This document shows, one piece after another, positions 7,104-7,920 of a stretch of DNA of 7,920 nt; positions within the stretch are counted from its first letter, which is position 1; the number at the start of each line of letters is the position of its first letter. The position numbers were made by a program, and so were the translations under genes. The stretch is taken from positions 1 to 7,920 of the forward strand of contig JALXCG010000146.1 in assembly GCA_026991065.1 (NCBI GenBank), in the 5' to 3' direction. The notes beneath the pieces were generated by a model, which searched no databases, was not told the DNA's origin, and worked only from the letters and a program-made list of their open reading frames with translations. This stretch comes from JALXCG01 sp026991065 [NCBI: Gemmatimonadota bacterium] (GTDB lineage Bacteria; GCA-2686955).

Positions 7104-7131
7104 TCGTAGCGAACGGATCTTCCTGCTACGA
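7104..7131. promoter_or_regulatory. Inverted repeat in the thiD-hemH divergent gap (operator or leader hairpin)
   Basis: TCGTAGC (7104-7110) and GCTACGA (7125-7131) form a perfect 7-bp inverted repeat with a 14-nt spacer. It ends 8 bp before the hemH ATG and covers the place where a ribosome-binding site would sit. It could be an operator shared by the divergent genes, or an RNA hairpin affecting hemH translation. I cannot decide between these, and no good promoter hexamers stand out in the gap. Confidence 0.4.
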
Positions 7132-7139
7132 TCCTAGCC

Positions 7140-7920
7140 ATGAAAAGCGCCATTTTGCTCCTCAATTTCGGGGGGCCGACCGAAGCGGACGACGTTGAGC
7201 CCTTCTTGCACGCCCTGCTGGCGGATCGCGATGCGATTCGGCTCCCGGTTCCGGCTTGGGTGCAGGAACGGCTGGCGGGGTGGATTTCCGCCCGGCGGGC
7301 ACCGCGGACGCGGGCGCAATACGCGGAGATCGGCGGGGGATCACCGCTGATCGCCAGCACTCGCGCACAGGCCCGTGTTCTCGCGCAACGTTTGCGGGCG
7401 CGCGGAGTGGAGGTCGAGATGGGCATCGGAATGCGCTACACCGAGCCGAGCATCTCCGCCGCGCTGGAGGAACTCCTGGCTGGGGGCTGCGATCGCTTGA
7501 TTCTGCTGCCGCTCTATCCGCAGTATTCGATCGCGACCACCGGTTCCGCTTTCAATGCAGTCGTTCGAGTCCTGCGAGTGGCCGCCAGTCGCCCCTCTGA
7601 GGTGCACTTCATTCCCGCCTTTTACCGGGCGCCGGAGTTCATTGCCGCCCACGCCGAACGGATTGCGGCCGCCATGCGGCATGCACCACCGCGGGCACAT
7701 CTGCTCTTCTCCGCTCACGGTTTGCCGGTCTCCTATGTGCGCAAGGCTCGCGATCCCTATCTGCGCCAGACCCAGGAGACAGTGTCGGCGATTCTCGCGC
7801 ACTTGGAGTTGTTCCACGACATCGTGCCGCACGCCTACCATCTGGCCTGGCAGTCACGGGTGGGGCCCGCCAGGTGGTTGGCGCCGCCGGTCGAAAGAGT
7901 GCTGCAACGCTTGGGCGGCG
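7140..7920 (+). CDS. hemH: Ferrochelatase HemH (partial, C-terminus beyond window)
   Basis: The enzyme inserts iron into protoporphyrin (or coproporphyrin in some lineages) in the last steps of haem synthesis. There are 260 visible residues, and the frame is open to the window end. Family motifs are the start MKSAILLLNFGGPT, YAEIGGGSPL, MGIGMRYTEPSI, LILLPLYPQYSIATTGS, LLFSAHGLPVSYV with the metal-binding His193, and YHLAWQSRVGPARWL. The conserved glutamate of the second active-site motif would lie beyond the window. No clear ribosome-binding site precedes the ATG; the inverted repeat at 7104-7131 occupies that place. The N-terminus aligns naturally with family starts, so the start is trusted. 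It is divergent from thiD. Confidence 0.93.
   Translation, partial: MKSAILLLNFGGPTEADDVEPFLHALLADRDAIRLPVPAWVQERLAGWISARRAPRTRAQYAEIGGGSPLIASTRAQARVLAQRLRARGVEVEMGIGMRYTEPSISAALEELLAGGCDRLILLPLYPQYSIATTGSAFNAVVRVLRVAASRPSEVHFIPAFYRAPEFIAAHAERIAAAMRHAPPRAHLLFSAHGLPVSYVRKARDPYLRQTQETVSAILAHLELFHDIVPHAYHLAWQSRVGPARWLAPPVERVLQRLGG

Noticed and set aside
7127-7132. TACGAT as a -10 box for hemH
   Set aside because: No matching -35 box lies 16-18 bp upstream, and transcription would start almost at the ATG.
7076-7426. N-terminal extension of thiD to position 7426
   Set aside because: The added residues run antisense through hemH coding sequence and have no family similarity. Motifs start right after ATG 7075/7066.

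Overview
The window is a high-GC bacterial segment with six protein genes. Two of them run off the ends of the window. I see no mobile element, CRISPR array, rRNA or tRNA. The organism is probably from the FCB side of the bacterial tree (for example Gemmatimonadota-, Eisenbacteria-, Krumholzibacteriota- or Latescibacterota-like lineages). This rests on a large secreted multidomain protein that ends in a PNPFNP...GVYLL...RKIVLLK tail of the type IX secretion / FlgD-like sorting class, together with the high GC. That placement is inference, not proof.

Layout. Minus strand 1-964: a secreted zinc-dependent phospholipase C-like protein, cut by the window edge. Then a 307-bp divergent intergenic region with a good sigma70-type promoter facing right. 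Plus strand 1272-3281: a secreted thioredoxin-fold protein read through an in-frame TGA at 1386-1388. Plus strand 3281-4333: a CaCA-family cation (Na+/Ca2+-type) antiporter whose ATG overlaps the stop codon of the preceding gene (TGATG). Minus strand 4389-6140: an unusual histidine-kinase-like ATPase with an extra unknown C-terminal domain. Minus strand 6224-7075: thiD (HMP/HMP-P kinase), followed at once by a hairpin. Plus strand 7140-7920: hemH (ferrochelatase), cut by the window edge and divergent from thiD.

The main discovery is the 1272-3281 gene. A plain stop-to-stop reading splits it into a 38-residue signal-peptide stub and a 620-codon open frame with no proper start. The two parts are in the same frame, separated by a single TGA. 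That TGA falls exactly on the first cysteine position of a thioredoxin-type CxxC motif (FTNSG-[TGA]-PSC). A strong hairpin follows immediately, with its apical loop 21 nt downstream of the TGA and a G at loop position 2, as expected for a bacterial SECIS element. I therefore interpret it as a selenoprotein (U39-P-S-C42) that is exported and carries a C-terminal sorting domain. The same gene ends at a normal TGA, so a genome-wide recoding of TGA is unlikely.

Because the antiporter start overlaps the selenoprotein stop, its translation may depend on read-through of the Sec codon. That would tie expression of the ion exchanger to selenium supply. This is a hypothesis from gene layout only. The remaining genes (thiD for thiamine, hemH for haem, the kinase) look like ordinary chromosomal neighbours with no visible functional link to the selenoprotein.
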